The notes: generated by a model from the sequence alone, not told the origin. A stretch of 64,000 nucleotides of DNA from Rhizobium sp. SEMIA4064 (GCF_003025035.1 NZ_PYJN01000005.1:1-64000); one strand, 5' to 3'. Counted from the first letter of the stretch, positions 25,494 to 36,785 are shown. A program made the numbers and translations.

Positions 25494-25853
25494 TCACCGA
25501 TGCAAATGATATACCTTATTCACGATGGTCCATCGTCCGTCGATCTTCAGCAGAGACAGATAGTCGGAAAAGCGCATGCCGGCGAATTCGTCGACGACTT
25601 TGACGCTTGCGGCATCGCCTTCGATATCGATCAGCTCGATCTCCATCAACGGCACCGTGTCGGGTGGTGCGCTACCTTCTTCGACGATCGCGGTGATGAA
25701 TTCGTCGCGCGTCATCCACTCCACCGCGCCCTGATAATTGCCTATGATCGCGACCCGTGGATGCAGCGCTTTGCGCAAAGCCGGCTCATTCGCGAATGCC
25801 ATGCCGTCGACATAGAGGTGAACAACTGCGCGGATTGCTTGCTCTTCCGACAT
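25494..25853 (-). CDS. Nuclear transport factor 2-like (lumazine-binding type) protein
   Basis: A 119-residue single-domain NTF2-fold protein, with the pattern AIRAVVHLYVDGMAFANEPALRKALHPRVAIIG, then a DEF box and the final strands FSDYLSLLKIDGRWTIVNKVYHLH. Members are often annotated putative lumazine-binding or SnoaL-like; they bind small ligands or act as weak isomerases. Start ATG 25853 has GAGGA eight bases upstream; the frame continues upstream into the next gene region but is not supported. No function can be assigned. Confidence 0.78.
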   Translation of the reverse strand: MSEEQAIRAVVHLYVDGMAFANEPALRKALHPRVAIIGNYQGAVEWMTRDEFITAIVEEGSAPPDTVPLMEIELIDIEGDAASVKVVDEFAGMRFSDYLSLLKIDGRWTIVNKVYHLHR

Positions 25854-25942
25854 CTCGCCGTTCCTCATTTGAGTGCCTGTTAATATAGCATGAACGCACA
25901 GACAGGCAAAAACGCCCAGTATCGCAATGATTTTATCGGGTC

Positions 25943-28030
25943 CTATTCCACGAAAACCCGCACGCTGGCGGCCCGGCCGGCGGCATCGATGACGGTCAGC
26001 GTCGAATAGCCGGCGCCATCCGGAATCCATTGGTTGGTGCGGCGGCGGGAAAGGTCGGGCAGCGGCTTGCCATTGGCGAGCCAACGGAACGGCGCGCGGC
26101 CGCCCTGCAGCTTCAGCGCCAGCGGCATCAGCGGGTTGGCGCCACTGTTTGCGCCAAGGTCGATGCGCGCGCCCTCCGGCGGATAGACGATCTGCGGCGC
26201 CGGTTCGCGGGTCGAGGCCGACAGCAGACCGGCGGCGGTGACTGAAAAACGTCGCTGGCTGATTGGCAGTTCGGTGGCGGAAATGCGCACCGCGCCCATG
26301 GGAGGCGGCGGAAACGGCGCGATGGCGACGCCGGATTTGGCAAATCCTTCAAACAGAATGGGCGCGGCCGAGACATAGCCCGCTAGTCCCGGCACTGCGC
26401 CGTTGTCCGGCCGACCGACCCAGACGCCGAGTACATGCGCGCCGTCATAGCCGACGGACCAGGCATCGCGGTTGCCGTAGCTGGTGCCGGTCTTATAGGC
26501 GATGCCGAGCTGCTTGCTGCCGGCCGGCGCGATGATGTCGGAGAGAATATCGGTGATGTTCCAGGCTGCCACCGGTTCCATCAGCGGCTCGCCTTCGATA
26601 GGTCCCGGCTTATCCTGGATGCCGTCGCCGATCCGCATCGGCTTGCCGCGATTGGCGAGCCCGGCATAGAGCTGCACCAGATCCTTGAGCGTGATACCGA
26701 CGCCGCCAAGGCCGATGGCAAGACCCGGCGCCTCGTTGGGCGGCAGCACTGGCTTCACTTCGGCGCGACGGAAGCGCACGAGCAGCCGCGTCGGCCCGAC
26801 GGCATCGAGCAGGCGCACGGCCGGCACATTGAGTGACAGTTGCAGCGCCTCGCGCACGCTGACATCGCCCTGGTAGGTCATGTCGAAATTGTGCGGACGA
26901 TAGCCATAGAAATCGGCAGGGCGGTCTTCGATAATGGTTTCCTGGGCGACATATCCCTCTTCGAAGGCAAGGCCGTAGATGAAGGGCTTCAGCGTCGAGC
27001 CGGGCGAGCGCAGGACGCGCGTCATGTCGATCCAGCCCGAGCGGCTGGAATCGAAATAATTGGCCGAGCCGACTTCGCCGACGATCTCGCCGGTATGCGC
27101 ATCCGCCATCACCATGGCGACCGAGACCTTCGGTCCCAGCCGCTTCGACGCTTCATCGGCAACGGCTTCCAGGCCCTGCTGAATATCCCGGCGCAGCGTC
27201 GTGTGGTGCTGGACGATCCCGGGTTCCTTGCGCAACGCGGCTTCTGCCAGATGCGCAGCGTAGGCTGGCAATTGCCGCCGCTTGGCCGGGACGGGAACGA
27301 GCGCTGCCCGCTCCGCCTCGCCATCGCCGACGGCAGCCGACACAGCGGCGCGGTCGAGCACACGACGGCGGGCCGCCTCGGCGCTCGCGAGATTGCGGTC
27401 GGGCCGGCGCTTTTCCGGCAATTGCGGCAGGGCGACGAGCAAGGCTGCCTGCGCGACCGTCAGATGCCGCGGCTCCTTGCCGAAATAGGCGAGGCTTGCG
27501 GCTCGTACACCCTCCAGATTGCCGCCATAGGGCGCATGCGTCAGATAAAGATCGAGAATCTGCTCCTTGCTGAGCCGTCGCTCGATCTGGACGGCGCGGA
27601 CGATCTGCAGCAGCTTCGCCGTCACCGACCGTTCGCTGCGCGGCTCGATCAGCCGCGCCACCTGCATGGACAGCGTCGAGCCGCCGGAGACGATGCGGCC
27701 ATGGCTGACGAGCTGCAGAAAGGCGCGGCCGAGCGCCACCGGGTCGACGCCGTGGTGATCGTAGAAGCGTCGGTCTTCATAGGCGACCAGCATGCGCAGG
27801 AATTGCGGATCGACATCGGCAACATCGGTTTTCAGCCGCCAGCGTCCCTCCGGCGTGGCGAAGGCGCGGAGCAGCTCGCCATTGGCGTCCAGCACTTCAG
27901 GCGAAACGATGCCGGCCTTGTCGAGCGGTGGCGGAAAGGCGTGATCGGCAGCCGCAAGGCCAAAGGCAAGCGCCACCACCGAGAGGGCGCTCACCCCGAC
28001 ACCGATCGCAATTTTCCACCGCGTCTTCAT
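25943..28030 (-). CDS. pbpC: Penicillin-binding protein 1C
   Basis: Bifunctional peptidoglycan synthase of 695 residues. After one N-terminal membrane anchor (IAIGVGVSALSVVALAFGLA), the GT51 transglycosylase domain shows EDRRFYDHHGVD (Glu85) and the GGSTLSMQ motif. The transpeptidase domain shows SxxK in SPGSTLKP near residue 345, then SLN and KTGTSYG near residue 511. A C-terminal PBP1C-specific domain follows (about 600-695). It begins 10 bases after the alpha-2-macroglobulin gene, the conserved pairing seen in many proteobacteria. Confidence 0.94.
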   Translation of the reverse strand: MKTRWKIAIGVGVSALSVVALAFGLAAADHAFPPPLDKAGIVSPEVLDANGELLRAFATPEGRWRLKTDVADVDPQFLRMLVAYEDRRFYDHHGVDPVALGRAFLQLVSHGRIVSGGSTLSMQVARLIEPRSERSVTAKLLQIVRAVQIERRLSKEQILDLYLTHAPYGGNLEGVRAASLAYFGKEPRHLTVAQAALLVALPQLPEKRRPDRNLASAEAARRRVLDRAAVSAAVGDGEAERAALVPVPAKRRQLPAYAAHLAEAALRKEPGIVQHHTTLRRDIQQGLEAVADEASKRLGPKVSVAMVMADAHTGEIVGEVGSANYFDSSRSGWIDMTRVLRSPGSTLKPFIYGLAFEEGYVAQETIIEDRPADFYGYRPHNFDMTYQGDVSVREALQLSLNVPAVRLLDAVGPTRLLVRFRRAEVKPVLPPNEAPGLAIGLGGVGITLKDLVQLYAGLANRGKPMRIGDGIQDKPGPIEGEPLMEPVAAWNITDILSDIIAPAGSKQLGIAYKTGTSYGNRDAWSVGYDGAHVLGVWVGRPDNGAVPGLAGYVSAAPILFEGFAKSGVAIAPFPPPPMGAVRISATELPISQRRFSVTAAGLLSASTREPAPQIVYPPEGARIDLGANSGANPLMPLALKLQGGRAPFRWLANGKPLPDLSRRRTNQWIPDGAGYSTLTVIDAAGRAASVRVFVE

Positions 28031-28039
28031 TGCCTGCTC

Positions 28040-31000
28040 TTACTGCTGTGCTGCCAGCACCTCCATGCGACCCATCGCCGTGCGGGCCGAGAATTGCGGC
28101 CGGTACATGTCCTCGACGCTCGCGGCCGGATGGTCGTAAGTGCCGGGGGTAACAGCGCGCACGACATAGGCGAAGCTCAGATCGCGGTCGGACGATTGGT
28201 CGAAGGCGGCGACGAAGCGATCGTTGCGGAACTCGACATGAGCCGGCTGCACATCGCTCAGCCAGTCGAAGTTCGAAAGCTGCGCGCTGTTGACGATGCT
28301 CGGATTGTCGATCTCGAAGCCGGCCGGCAAGAGGTCGGTGACGAGAACGCGCGACGGCCAGTCGTTGGTTTCCGTGATATGCAGCACGACCACATAGCGT
28401 TCGTTCTGCTGCGCCTGGGTGACATTCGCTTCTTCGCCGTCGAGCGTGTAATATTTGCGCTCAATGTTGAAGCCGTTGCCGCCGGCCGGCAGCGGCGTCA
28501 CCGGCGCCGCGACGGTGGTCACGGAGGCTGACAGCGGCTGGCGGGTGGTGTTGGTGACGGTCAGCGGATGACCCATCAGGGCGTCACCGGTCATCTGGGC
28601 CATGTAAGCGCCGCTATGGGCAGCACCGTTGACATCGAGTGTCAGGCCATCATCGCCATTCTGCAGGGCGCGTGCGGCAAGCAGCATCCAGGTCTGTTCC
28701 TGGGTGCTGGTATAGGTCTTTGTCTGCCATTCCTTGGCGACGACGGTTGCCAGTTCCGGAATGATCGGCGGCACCGGGCGGCTTTCGGCAGCAAGTGCCA
28801 GTACGGCCGCACCATCTCGCAATGACGAACCGTAGTCGGAACGGGCGAAGCTGACCTTCGTAACCGCCGCCTGTTGCGACATCTGCAGCGCATCGACGAA
28901 GATATTGCGCGAGCGCTGCGCATCGCCATAAAGCGCCAGAGCCGCCGCCAGATGCGCCTTGGAGAGTGGCGTCGGGAAGTCGTTCAGCATGGTGTCGGCG
29001 TAGTAGCGAAGATCGCTGATCGATGCTTTCTTGTTGCGGGCGAGAACGTAGAGCGCATAGGCGATCTCGTTGCCCTGGTCCTTGACGTTGGTGTTGATGC
29101 TCAGCGAATTCTGCAGGTTCTCCAACGCCTGTACCATGGCCTGATCCGGCACCGTGTATTTCTGCTCGCGAGCACGGGTCAGGAAGTCGGTGACATAGGC
29201 GTCGAGCCAGAGATCGCCGGAACCCGGAGCCCAGAGGCCGAAGCTGCCGGTCGACGACTGATAGGACATTTCGCGATAGATCGCGTCCTGAATGCGCTTA
29301 TGGATTTCAGTGTCGTCGGCGAGACCGTTCTTGATCGCCATCTCGCTGAAATAGAGCAGCGGCAGCGAGCTGCTGGCCGTCTGCTCGGCGCAGCCATAGG
29401 GATAATGGCTGAGGCTCATCAGCAAAGCCGGTACGTCGAAGGCGCTGGAGCGGCTAACATTGACGCTAACGGAAGCGCCCGGCAGCACGCTGTCGGCCAG
29501 CAGGTCAGCATTGACCGTCAGGCTCTTGCCGGATGCGAGCGTGATCAGCCGCCGTTCGGTCACCGGCAATTGCGCCGGCCGGACCGGAATGTCGACCGAC
29601 TGGTCGAGCGACATTCCCGAAGCATTGGACAGGTTGATCGCAACTGCGCCGGCACCCGGTTGTCCACCGGTCAGAGGCAGCGTGATGTCGTATTTGCCGC
29701 CTTGTTTCAGATTGATCGTCTGCTGCGCGGCGCTGGCATCGACGGTCACGGCTGAATTGCCAGCCACCGTCAGCTTGTAGTCGCCGGCAGGCGCGTCGGT
29801 ATTGGCGATATCGAGCCGGAGATTGGCCTTATCCCCGGGAGCGAGGAATTTCGGCAGGCTGGCCGTGACCACCACCGGATCGCGGATGATCACATCCTGC
29901 GTGGCATGGCCGATCCCGGCCTTTGACCAGGCAACCGCCATCAGGCGCGCCGTGCCGTTGAACTGCGGAATGTCGAAGCTGACATTGGCCTTGCCGTTGG
30001 CATCGAGCTTGATCGGACCAGAGAAGAAGGCGATCAGCTTTTCCGTCGGCGGGCTGGCCTGTAGGGCCGCCTGTCCGCCATCGCCGCCGGTGCGCAGCCG
30101 CCCGGTGGCGCCGAGCGAACCGTCGATGAGGCGGCCGTAGAGGTCGCGGATTTCGAGGCCGAGCTGGCGCTGGCCGTAATACCATTCGTCCGGAGCCGGC
30201 GGTTGGTAGCGCGTCAGGTTGAGAATGCCGACGTCGACGGCGGCGATCGTCACATAGGCATCTTCGTTGGCGCCTGCGCCCGCCACCTGCACGCCGATAT
30301 TCAGCGGCTGGCGCGGCAGGGTCTTCTGCGGCGCATCGAGCTTAACCTGCAGCTTGCGTTCGCCGGGATCGACGGTCGCCCATTTGATGCCGATCGCGCG
30401 CATCGGCATGCGGCTTTCCTGCGCATCGCCGGGGCGGAAGAGGGTGGCGGTCACATAGGTGCCTGCGCCCCAATCGGCGGTGACGGGAATGTCGACTTCG
30501 CCGCCGGTGGCGCCGACGTCGGCATTGGTCACCGAGATCAGCGTTTCGGAGCCGGCCGTCACCATCAACTGGCCGGCATAGCGGGACGTTACCTTCAGCT
30601 TGGCCGTATCGCCGACATGGTAGCTATCCTTGTCGAGCGCGATCTCCAGCGCATCCGGCGTTTGCGTCGAGGTGGAGGCGACGTACCAGCCGGCGTCGAA
30701 TTCGACGCTGGATTGCGGACCATTCGTATCGGCGGTCTCCACCTCCAGCCGGTAGCGGCCCCAGGTGACCGGAACCGAGATTTCCGCACCATCCGTCGTG
30801 GTATTGATCGTGCCAGTGGCGACTTGCTTGGTCGAGGCGATAGGCTCGTATTTCCAGCTACTGCCGTCACGATACCATTGGTAGTCGCGCTCGACGGCGA
30901 GCAGCTTCCAGGTCAGGCCCTGCATGGCCTGCTTCTGGCCGTTCTGGTTGACGGCGATGACGTGGAAATTGCCGATCGAATTTTCGCCGAGATTGCCGTC

Positions 31001-33550
31001 AAATTCCGGCTTGATGCCGATCCGCGGCCCGTCCGCCTTGACCGGCAGCGTCAGCGAGCGCTCGACGGCGCGGCCACCGGCCTCCTGCATGCGGACGGTG
31101 ATGTTGGCGTTGAGGAGCTGCGTGGTCGAGGGCGTATCGGCGATGGTAACGTCGAAGGTCGTCTTGCCGTCCTCGTCCAGCGCCTGCAGGTCTTCGAGCG
31201 GCACTTGCGAGCTCTCGGCCTTGTTGTCGCTGCTGCTGCTGTCGCTATCGCTATCGCTGGCGTCCTGCCCGGCGGCCTCGTCGGCGAGGCCGAATTCGTA
31301 GCCCTTATAATCGTCGCTCTCGCGCGTCGGCTTCAGCGTCACTTCGCCTTCGAGGCTAAGGCCCGCCGCCGGCGCGCCGTAGAGATAGCGCCCTTCGATA
31401 TTGACCGGCGTCGGCTGGCCGACTTCGATCGCCTTGGCGTCGCTCTTCATGTCGAATTCGATGCGATCCGGCACGAAATCGTCGACGAGGAAGGTCTGCG
31501 AGCCAATGGAGGCGCCCTTCGGGTCGGTATAGATGTTCATCGTCCAGGTGCCGCGCATCGAGGTCTGCTGTAGCGGCAGGTCGACATTGTAGCCGCCGAG
31601 CTTGCCGCCATCGGTAACGATGCGGCGATCCTCAACGCCGTCGGGGCGCAGGAAGACGAAGGTGAGCGGCAGGTTCTCGACCGCCATGGAGCTGACGTCG
31701 CGGGCAAGGGCCGAGGCATGCACCGTTTCGCCGGCGCGGTAGATGCCGCGTTCGGTCCAGGTAAGCAGATCGATCGCACCCGGTGCCGTGCGGCCGGTAA
31801 CGCCGCGGTCGGAGAGATCGAAGCCGGCGCGGGTCATGTCGAGGAAGACGTAATCCTGATCGCCGTTCTGCGCCGTAATGACAGCCGGCGTCATGCCCGC
31901 AGTGCCGCGCATCAGGCCGGCACTGAAGGTGGCGCGGCCATTCGCATCGGTCTTCGCAGTACCGAGGATTTCATTGTTCTTGGCGAGCAGTTGCAGCTCG
32001 ACGCCGGCGATCGGCTTGGCACTGCCGAGCGAGCGGGTGAAGACGTTCAAGCCATCCGTGCCGGCATAGGTCGTGACGCCGATATCGGAGACGACGAACC
32101 ATTGCGTCGCCTGCGGATCCCATTCCCGGCCGGAGTTCGGTGCGACGGCGGTCAGGACATAGACGCCAGGCTTGCGCTTCGGCAACGCCTCGTCGACCGG
32201 GAAGCTGGTGACGACATCCTTGTTGAGATCCTGCTGGATATCAATCGAGCCTTGCCAGACCAGTTCGCCGCTGGTGTCCTGAATGGTCTGTGCGCTATAG
32301 CTGTCCATCTGCGTCAAAAACTGCGAATTGCTGAGCAATTGCGCGATATTGCGGTCGCCGATGCGGTAGAGCTTCAGGTTGGCCGTGGTGGTGTTGACCG
32401 AAACCAGGGGAATGCCGCGACGCGCCGTCGACGGCAGCACGAAATTGTCGCCGGTGAAGCGGATCGAGGCGGTGCGATCCTTGACGTAGACTTCGATGTC
32501 CACCTGTGCGGCAAGGTCCTCATCGACGGAGGAAGGCAGGCCGCGGCGCAACGAAATCTTGTAGTGCTGGCCGAATTCGAGACCTTCGACGCAGATCTGG
32601 TTGTCCTTGGCATCGACACCCTTCGGGGCGGCGCCATTGACGGTCACGAAGGGCGTATAGTCGACGCCGCTCTTCACCAGTTTTTCCGAGAATTGCAGGC
32701 AGGCGCGGGGCGAGGCGTTGTCGTTGTCCAGCGTGTTGCCGGTGACACGGAAGCCCTGGCGTGCTCTCAGATCCTCATAGGCGGCCTGGATCGTCGGCGA
32801 GCCGGCCAGAGCAAGGCTTGCCTTATAGGCGCTGAGCGCCTGGCGATAATTCTGCGCGTTCTGCAGCGAGGTCGCGAGCACGGCGAGCGCGTCGGCGCGG
32901 CTCCGCGTCGTGCGGGAAAGCTGATAGCCGTTGAGGGCGGCATAGGCCGCCTGGGTGGCGACCGTCGTGTCGTTCGTGATCGTGTTGGCGGCCCGCGCCA
33001 TCTCGACCCAGAGCGCGCCATTGTCAGGCGCAAGCGACAGCGCACCCTGGAAGGCGTTCAATGCGTTGTTGACGTTGCCGGAGGTCAGCTCGATGCGGCC
33101 GAGCGCCGTCAGGCTTTCGACGCCTTGTCCCTTCAACTCATTGCCGAGCGTGAGCCTGCTCTTCGCATCGCGTGCGCTCTGTACGAAATTGTCGGAAAGG
33201 AAGGGGAGAGCGGGTGCGGCGCCGATATCCGGCTCGCTGACTGCTGCGGTTTCGACGATCTTGCCGGCAACAGCGCCGGGGAAGCTGTTGAGCTGGTTGA
33301 AATCGGACTTCAGGAAGCACCATTTCACCTTGGGATTATAGGTGAAGGCCTTGCAGGACTTGTCGCCGACGCAGGACGTCGAGCATTGATCCAGCGTGAC
33401 ATTCTGCTCGGTGCGCAGATCGAAGCCGAAGTAATCGCCGTCCGGCGTAGTGACCACTTGCCGTTTGGCATCGGCGGCGCTCGCGGGCGTCAAAGCGGCG
33501 AAGGTGGCGAGAAGAAAAGCGGAAAGTCCGATAAACGCGCGCTTAGACAT
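28040..33550 (-). CDS. Alpha-2-macroglobulin family periplasmic protein with PAN-like domain
   Basis: A very large exported protein of about 1836 residues. A signal peptide (FIGLSAFLLATFAALTPASA) is followed by a cysteine-rich PAN/apple-like segment (about 30-95, QCSTSC and SCKAF), a TPR-like helical region, then repeated macroglobulin domains. The thioester motif GCAEQ lies near residue 1387, followed by the alpha-helical toroid. Bacterial A2M proteins trap attacking proteases by covalent thioester linkage. The adjacent pbpC suggests shared work in wall repair after damage. Start ATG 33550 has a GGGGGG site upstream; four extra codons exist in the open frame. Confidence 0.92.
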   Translation of the reverse strand: MSKRAFIGLSAFLLATFAALTPASAADAKRQVVTTPDGDYFGFDLRTEQNVTLDQCSTSCVGDKSCKAFTYNPKVKWCFLKSDFNQLNSFPGAVAGKIVETAAVSEPDIGAAPALPFLSDNFVQSARDAKSRLTLGNELKGQGVESLTALGRIELTSGNVNNALNAFQGALSLAPDNGALWVEMARAANTITNDTTVATQAAYAALNGYQLSRTTRSRADALAVLATSLQNAQNYRQALSAYKASLALAGSPTIQAAYEDLRARQGFRVTGNTLDNDNASPRACLQFSEKLVKSGVDYTPFVTVNGAAPKGVDAKDNQICVEGLEFGQHYKISLRRGLPSSVDEDLAAQVDIEVYVKDRTASIRFTGDNFVLPSTARRGIPLVSVNTTTANLKLYRIGDRNIAQLLSNSQFLTQMDSYSAQTIQDTSGELVWQGSIDIQQDLNKDVVTSFPVDEALPKRKPGVYVLTAVAPNSGREWDPQATQWFVVSDIGVTTYAGTDGLNVFTRSLGSAKPIAGVELQLLAKNNEILGTAKTDANGRATFSAGLMRGTAGMTPAVITAQNGDQDYVFLDMTRAGFDLSDRGVTGRTAPGAIDLLTWTERGIYRAGETVHASALARDVSSMAVENLPLTFVFLRPDGVEDRRIVTDGGKLGGYNVDLPLQQTSMRGTWTMNIYTDPKGASIGSQTFLVDDFVPDRIEFDMKSDAKAIEVGQPTPVNIEGRYLYGAPAAGLSLEGEVTLKPTRESDDYKGYEFGLADEAAGQDASDSDSDSSSSDNKAESSQVPLEDLQALDEDGKTTFDVTIADTPSTTQLLNANITVRMQEAGGRAVERSLTLPVKADGPRIGIKPEFDGNLGENSIGNFHVIAVNQNGQKQAMQGLTWKLLAVERDYQWYRDGSSWKYEPIASTKQVATGTINTTTDGAEISVPVTWGRYRLEVETADTNGPQSSVEFDAGWYVASTSTQTPDALEIALDKDSYHVGDTAKLKVTSRYAGQLMVTAGSETLISVTNADVGATGGEVDIPVTADWGAGTYVTATLFRPGDAQESRMPMRAIGIKWATVDPGERKLQVKLDAPQKTLPRQPLNIGVQVAGAGANEDAYVTIAAVDVGILNLTRYQPPAPDEWYYGQRQLGLEIRDLYGRLIDGSLGATGRLRTGGDGGQAALQASPPTEKLIAFFSGPIKLDANGKANVSFDIPQFNGTARLMAVAWSKAGIGHATQDVIIRDPVVVTASLPKFLAPGDKANLRLDIANTDAPAGDYKLTVAGNSAVTVDASAAQQTINLKQGGKYDITLPLTGGQPGAGAVAINLSNASGMSLDQSVDIPVRPAQLPVTERRLITLASGKSLTVNADLLADSVLPGASVSVNVSRSSAFDVPALLMSLSHYPYGCAEQTASSSLPLLYFSEMAIKNGLADDTEIHKRIQDAIYREMSYQSSTGSFGLWAPGSGDLWLDAYVTDFLTRAREQKYTVPDQAMVQALENLQNSLSINTNVKDQGNEIAYALYVLARNKKASISDLRYYADTMLNDFPTPLSKAHLAAALALYGDAQRSRNIFVDALQMSQQAAVTKVSFARSDYGSSLRDGAAVLALAAESRPVPPIIPELATVVAKEWQTKTYTSTQEQTWMLLAARALQNGDDGLTLDVNGAAHSGAYMAQMTGDALMGHPLTVTNTTRQPLSASVTTVAAPVTPLPAGGNGFNIERKYYTLDGEEANVTQAQQNERYVVVLHITETNDWPSRVLVTDLLPAGFEIDNPSIVNSAQLSNFDWLSDVQPAHVEFRNDRFVAAFDQSSDRDLSFAYVVRAVTPGTYDHPAASVEDMYRPQFSARTAMGRMEVLAAQQ

Positions 33551-33997
33551 AAGTCCCCCCAACGCTGCCCGTTTCGATTGGCCGCACTCTTCAAACTTCG
33601 GGCTAATTTGTCAACCGAGCGTCGAGATGCAAACGCGCGATTTCGACTATACCGATCTGTTTGGTGCGATGTCTTCGATCAAAAATTGCGACTTTGGTCT
33701 ACGCTTTTCAATGCTTTTGACAGAGCGTCCGATAGGAATACCCAATCATCCGGTTCACAGCGGACTGCAAGTGCCGAAGATGTCATTCTGTACGGACAAG
33801 CGAAGCAAAATCAAAAGCTTATTTTAGAAAAGGGCGATGCCTAGTTTCGCAGTACGGAGCTTTACAGAGCGTCTGTTTCATCCTTATGACGATGGTTGCT
33901 GGGGATCGCGTTCAGTTTGTCATCGAATAGATGTGTTACGTGTTCATCGACACCGGCGGGCGCCGGTGTCGATGTTGCGCGAGAGTGGCTGACGCTC
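33551..33997. other. Intergenic region with one perfect inverted repeat
   Basis: No convincing gene. The left half is AT-richer and could hold the alpha-2-macroglobulin promoter. At 33945-33974 a perfect 14-bp inverted repeat (CATCGACACCGGCG and its complement around two bases) sits 24 bases beyond the 3' end of the aldo/keto reductase gene and is a likely terminator for it, although no T-run follows. Confidence 0.6.
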
Positions 33998-35011
<1,014 letters not shown>

Positions 35012-35129
35012 TTAATTCTGGTCCGCGACGACCATTCTCGTCGGTCGCGTGACGAGAGAGAAATTATGTCTGCCGATAACGAATGAAAATGCATGCAAAC
35101 TCAAATGGGCTGTTCTATTGATTAGATCA

Positions 35130-36023
35130 ATGAACAGAACTCAGCTCTCCCAATTGGCGGTCTTTGCCGCCGTTGCCGCCCATCGAAGCTTCCGTGCCGC
35201 TGGCAAGGAATTGTCGATCGCACCTTCCGCAGTGAGCCATGCGGTCTCGAGCCTGGAGGAAAGCCTTGGCGTGCGGCTGCTTGCCCGCACCACCCGAAGC
35301 GTGGCGCCGACCGAGGAGGGCAAGCTGCTGTTGGAGCGTCTGGCGCCGGCACTAGAGGAGATCGATATTGCATTGGAGGACACGCTTGCCGCCCGTGGGC
35401 GTCCGGCCGGCAACCTTCGCATCACCGCGCCGCGTTTTGCGACCGACCTGCTGCTTGCCCCGCGGCTTGGCGATTTCCTGAATACCTATCCCGACATCAC
35501 GCTGGAGATCGCCAACGAAGACGGCTTCAGCGATATCGTCAAGGAAGGCTTCGACGCCGGCATTCGGCTGGAGGAGAGCATCGAGGGGGATATGATCGCG
35601 GTGAAGGTCTCGCCGGATATCCGCACCGTCATCGCCGGCTCTCCGGCCTATTTCGAGAAGAATCCGAAGCCTTTGCATCCGCGCGATCTCGTCCATCACC
35701 GCTGCATCAAGCGACGATTTACCGATGGCTCTCTCTATCGCTGGGAATTCGAGAAGGACGGCCGTGAGCTGATCGTAGCCGTCGATGGCCCCTTGATTGT
35801 GATTGAGGATCGGCTCGCGGTTCTGGCGGCAGTCAATGGCGCCGGCCTCGCCTATCTGTTCGATATCCGCGTGCAACAGGAACTGGATGAGGGCAAGCTC
35901 ATCCGCGTGCTGGAGGACTGGTGTGCACCCTATCCTGGCTTCTGCATCTATTATTCCAGTCGTCGTCAGATGCGCCCGGCACTCAGGGCTTTCATCGATT
36001 TCTTCAAATATACCGGGCCATAG
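35130..36023 (+). CDS. LysR-family transcriptional regulator
   Basis: A 297-residue LTTR. The winged helix-turn-helix is at residues about 4-62 (LAVFAAVAAHRSFRAAGKELSIAPSAVSHAVSSLEE), followed by the periplasmic-binding-like effector domain from about 90 with PRFATDLLLAPRLGDFL and FDAGIRLEE. It is of the CrgA/PecT-like group that represses and self-regulates. Divergent from the aldo/keto reductase, with a 136-base shared intergenic region. Start ATG 35130 is chosen by alignment of the HTH; 27 extra codons upstream in the frame are unlikely. Confidence 0.9.
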   Translation: MNRTQLSQLAVFAAVAAHRSFRAAGKELSIAPSAVSHAVSSLEESLGVRLLARTTRSVAPTEEGKLLLERLAPALEEIDIALEDTLAARGRPAGNLRITAPRFATDLLLAPRLGDFLNTYPDITLEIANEDGFSDIVKEGFDAGIRLEESIEGDMIAVKVSPDIRTVIAGSPAYFEKNPKPLHPRDLVHHRCIKRRFTDGSLYRWEFEKDGRELIVAVDGPLIVIEDRLAVLAAVNGAGLAYLFDIRVQQELDEGKLIRVLEDWCAPYPGFCIYYSSRRQMRPALRAFIDFFKYTGP

Positions 36024-36117
36024 GAGAGCAGTGAGGCCGTCTGCCGCTGCTGACGGAATTCGGATTCGTGGTGTGAGATAGAATGTCAGCACCAGCCGCA
36101 CGAACAGGGACGAGACG

Positions 36118-36735
36118 ATGAAGAAGCCGGGATCGATGAAGGGGCTGGAGGAGCTCGGCCGCGTCAGGCTATCGAAGAACTTCTTCTTCCGCGATTTCCT
36201 GCATTCGGAAATCGCCGATTTCTATCGCATTCCGAATATCCCCGACGACCCGGAGCTAGCGATCGAATCCGGCAGCCGGCTTTGCGAGGAGTTGCTGGAA
36301 CCGCTGGAGGCGACCTTCGGCCGGCTGCATATCCGCTCAGGCTACCGCGCGCCTGCCGTTAATGCCTTCGGCAACAGGAACGGCTTGAATTGCTCGACGA
36401 ATGCCCACACCGCCGCGCATCATATCTGGGATATGCGCGATCTCGATGGCTGCATGGGCGCGGCAGTCTGCATCGTCGTGCCATGGCTGATCGATAATTG
36501 TCGCGAAGAGGGCGATTGGCGGAAGCTTGCCTGGTGGATCCACGATCACTTGCCCTACGCCTCGCTCTGCTTCTTCCCGAAATTATGGGCCGTCAACATC
36601 CAATGGCACGAGCGGCCGCAACGGACGATCCAGAGCTTTGCCCAGCCTCGCGGCATGCTGACCAAGCGCGGCATGGCAAATTGGCAGGGCGATCATTCGG
36701 CCCTCTACGAAGGGCTTCCGAAGCCAGTTATTTGA
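36118..36735 (+). CDS. Peptidase M15-like (M15_3 fold) protein, possibly degenerate
   Basis: A 205-residue cytosolic protein. By eye it follows the D-Ala-D-Ala carboxypeptidase M15 fold: LEPLEATFGRLHIRSGYRAPAVNAFGN matches the conserved SGYR block, and AHHIWDMRD keeps the H-x6-D zinc-binding spacing. The final HE segment (NIQWHERP) could supply the third ligand. Typical M15_3 proteins are exported or phage-encoded, but no signal peptide is seen here. Homologues in rhizobia are usually listed as hypothetical. Catalytic activity is uncertain. Confidence 0.55.
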   Translation: MKKPGSMKGLEELGRVRLSKNFFFRDFLHSEIADFYRIPNIPDDPELAIESGSRLCEELLEPLEATFGRLHIRSGYRAPAVNAFGNRNGLNCSTNAHTAAHHIWDMRDLDGCMGAAVCIVVPWLIDNCREEGDWRKLAWWIHDHLPYASLCFFPKLWAVNIQWHERPQRTIQSFAQPRGMLTKRGMANWQGDHSALYEGLPKPVI

Positions 36736-36738
36736 CTG

Positions 36739-36785
36739 GGCATGATCTTATCCAAAAATCGCGTCACACTTTTCGAGATCATGCC
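36739..36785. repeat. RIME-like palindromic repeat between converging genes
   Basis: GGCATGATCT (36739-36748) and AGATCATGCC (36776-36785) are perfect 10-bp arms around a 27-base centre with AAAA/TTTT pairing. The form is a known rhizobial intergenic palindrome. It lies exactly between two converging stop codons and can act as a bidirectional terminator. Confidence 0.65.

Noticed and set aside
26840..28531. 563-codon open frame opposite pbpC
   Set aside because: Antisense shadow of the penicillin-binding protein gene.
31718..33844. 708-codon open frame opposite the alpha-2-macroglobulin gene
   Set aside because: Antisense shadow of a high G+C gene; composition (Arg/Ala/Gly/Asp rich), no domain, and the opposite frame has clear A2M motifs.
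33563..33997. Hidden gene in the long gap before the aldo/keto reductase
   Set aside because: Open frames are short, have no ribosome site and do not resemble known proteins.
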